Under the pieces are notes generated by a model, which made no database searches, was not told where the DNA came from, and saw only the letters and a list, made by a program, of their open reading frames with translations. Positions 63,826 through 64,000 of a stretch of 64,000 nt of DNA are shown piece by piece. Numbering within the stretch: the stretch's first letter is position 1; every line of letters begins with the position of its first letter. Location of the stretch: NCBI GenBank assembly GCA_027563935.2, contig CM050446.2, forward strand, positions 24,555,501-24,619,500. Direction: 5' to 3'. The DNA is from Costus lasius (Eukaryota > Streptophyta > Magnoliopsida > Zingiberales > Costaceae). Position numbers and translations under genes: made by a program.

Positions 63826-63837
63826 GAGAGTGGCATG

Positions 63838-64000
63838 TGATAGGATGTCCGCAAGTGCACGCTTCTATCGCATAATAAGAAAGTATTGATCCCACAAGGA
63901 CTAGGGGTCAAGTACTAACAAATCAGTCAATTAATAGCTAGGTTATCGATTAATGGAGAAAATTTCTAAAGTCCTAGTGGACAAAATAAATCAAACAAGT
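63838..64000 (-). repeat. Athila-like LTR end running off the window
   Basis: TGATAGGATGTCCGCAAGTG, then GATCCCACAAGGACTAGGGG, matches the LTR family end. No tRNA-Asp primer site lies to its left; instead protease-domain sequence does. It is therefore the outer end of another minus-oriented copy inserted into the first one. By eye it is too different from the LTR at 59558-60984 to be its partner. Confidence 0.6.

Larger units (their letters stand above)
60985..63837 (-). mobile_element. Internal region of an Athila-like element without RT or integrase
   Basis: Read on the minus strand: protease remnant at 63825-63530, broken short frames, the TTAGGAGGCAACCC motif at about 63070, a tract of CACGGGCGTGAT-type repeats (62520-62830), then AT-rich sequence up to the LTR at 60984. 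No reverse transcriptase, RNase H or integrase text was found between the protease and the motif. Confidence 0.55.

Noticed and set aside
59558..64000. 59558-60984 and 63838 onward as the LTR pair of one element
   Set aside because: Their matching ends differ strongly, and no primer-binding site lies beside the 63838 end. They are two related elements, one nested in the other.

Overview
This is nuclear DNA from a flowering plant. The evidence is spliced genes for cytosolic ribosomal protein eS12, an apoplastic GH31 alpha-xylosidase/alpha-glucosidase, beta-tubulin and a Nictaba/PP2-type lectin, a nuclear tRNA-Lys(UUU), and many plant transposable elements (hAT and PIF/Harbinger elements, Ty1/copia LTRs, Ty3/gypsy chromovirus and Athila-like elements). 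The GC-rich 3' exons of the GH31 gene lean towards a monocot, but this is only an inference. There is no prokaryotic, CRISPR or organellar content.

Layout. 1-5.8 kb: gene-free, with a hAT element (2395-2830) and a PIF/Harbinger-type element (3110-4608). 5.8-10.05 kb: the eS12 gene on the minus strand, with a telo-box near its 5' end and a triplicated 217-bp repeat in intron 1. 10.1-16.3 kb: repeat-rich, holding copia LTR pieces, a fold-back arrangement of about 174-bp LTRs, a C/T-rich tract and an 870-bp PIF-type element with TAA duplications. 16.7-19.8 kb: GH31 gene (+), convergent with the beta-tubulin gene (-, 20.4-23.3 kb). 23.6-28.3 kb: intergenic, with a hAT element inserted in the intron of what looks like a two-exon gene fragment. 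28.3 kb: tRNA-Lys. 28.6-30.2 kb: a PIF-like element carrying fragments of two host genes, a GRAS (SCL3-like) C-terminus and a type-B response-regulator receiver. 32.4-33.1 kb: PP2-like lectin gene.

36-64 kb is almost entirely repeats. A 12.4-kb Ty3/gypsy chromovirus (40498-52928, minus orientation) has clear 1.5-kb LTRs and a perfect GTAAT target-site duplication. Inside it lies a truncated Athila-like element (45505 to about 50905, plus orientation). 53.5-55.3 kb is a Harbinger transposase pseudogene split by a 1050-bp solo LTR with a CTAGG duplication. 55.5-64 kb holds further Athila-like LTRs and a protease remnant, one LTR being nested in another element.

The four protein genes are housekeeping or cell-wall/defence genes with no evident functional link. 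The most interesting object is the gene-fragment-carrying PIF-like element at 28.6-30.2 kb. A diverged copy of its flanks, without the element and with a decayed tRNA-Lys, lies at 38.76-39.24 kb. All coordinates and splice sites come from reading the sequence; no alignment software or database was used.
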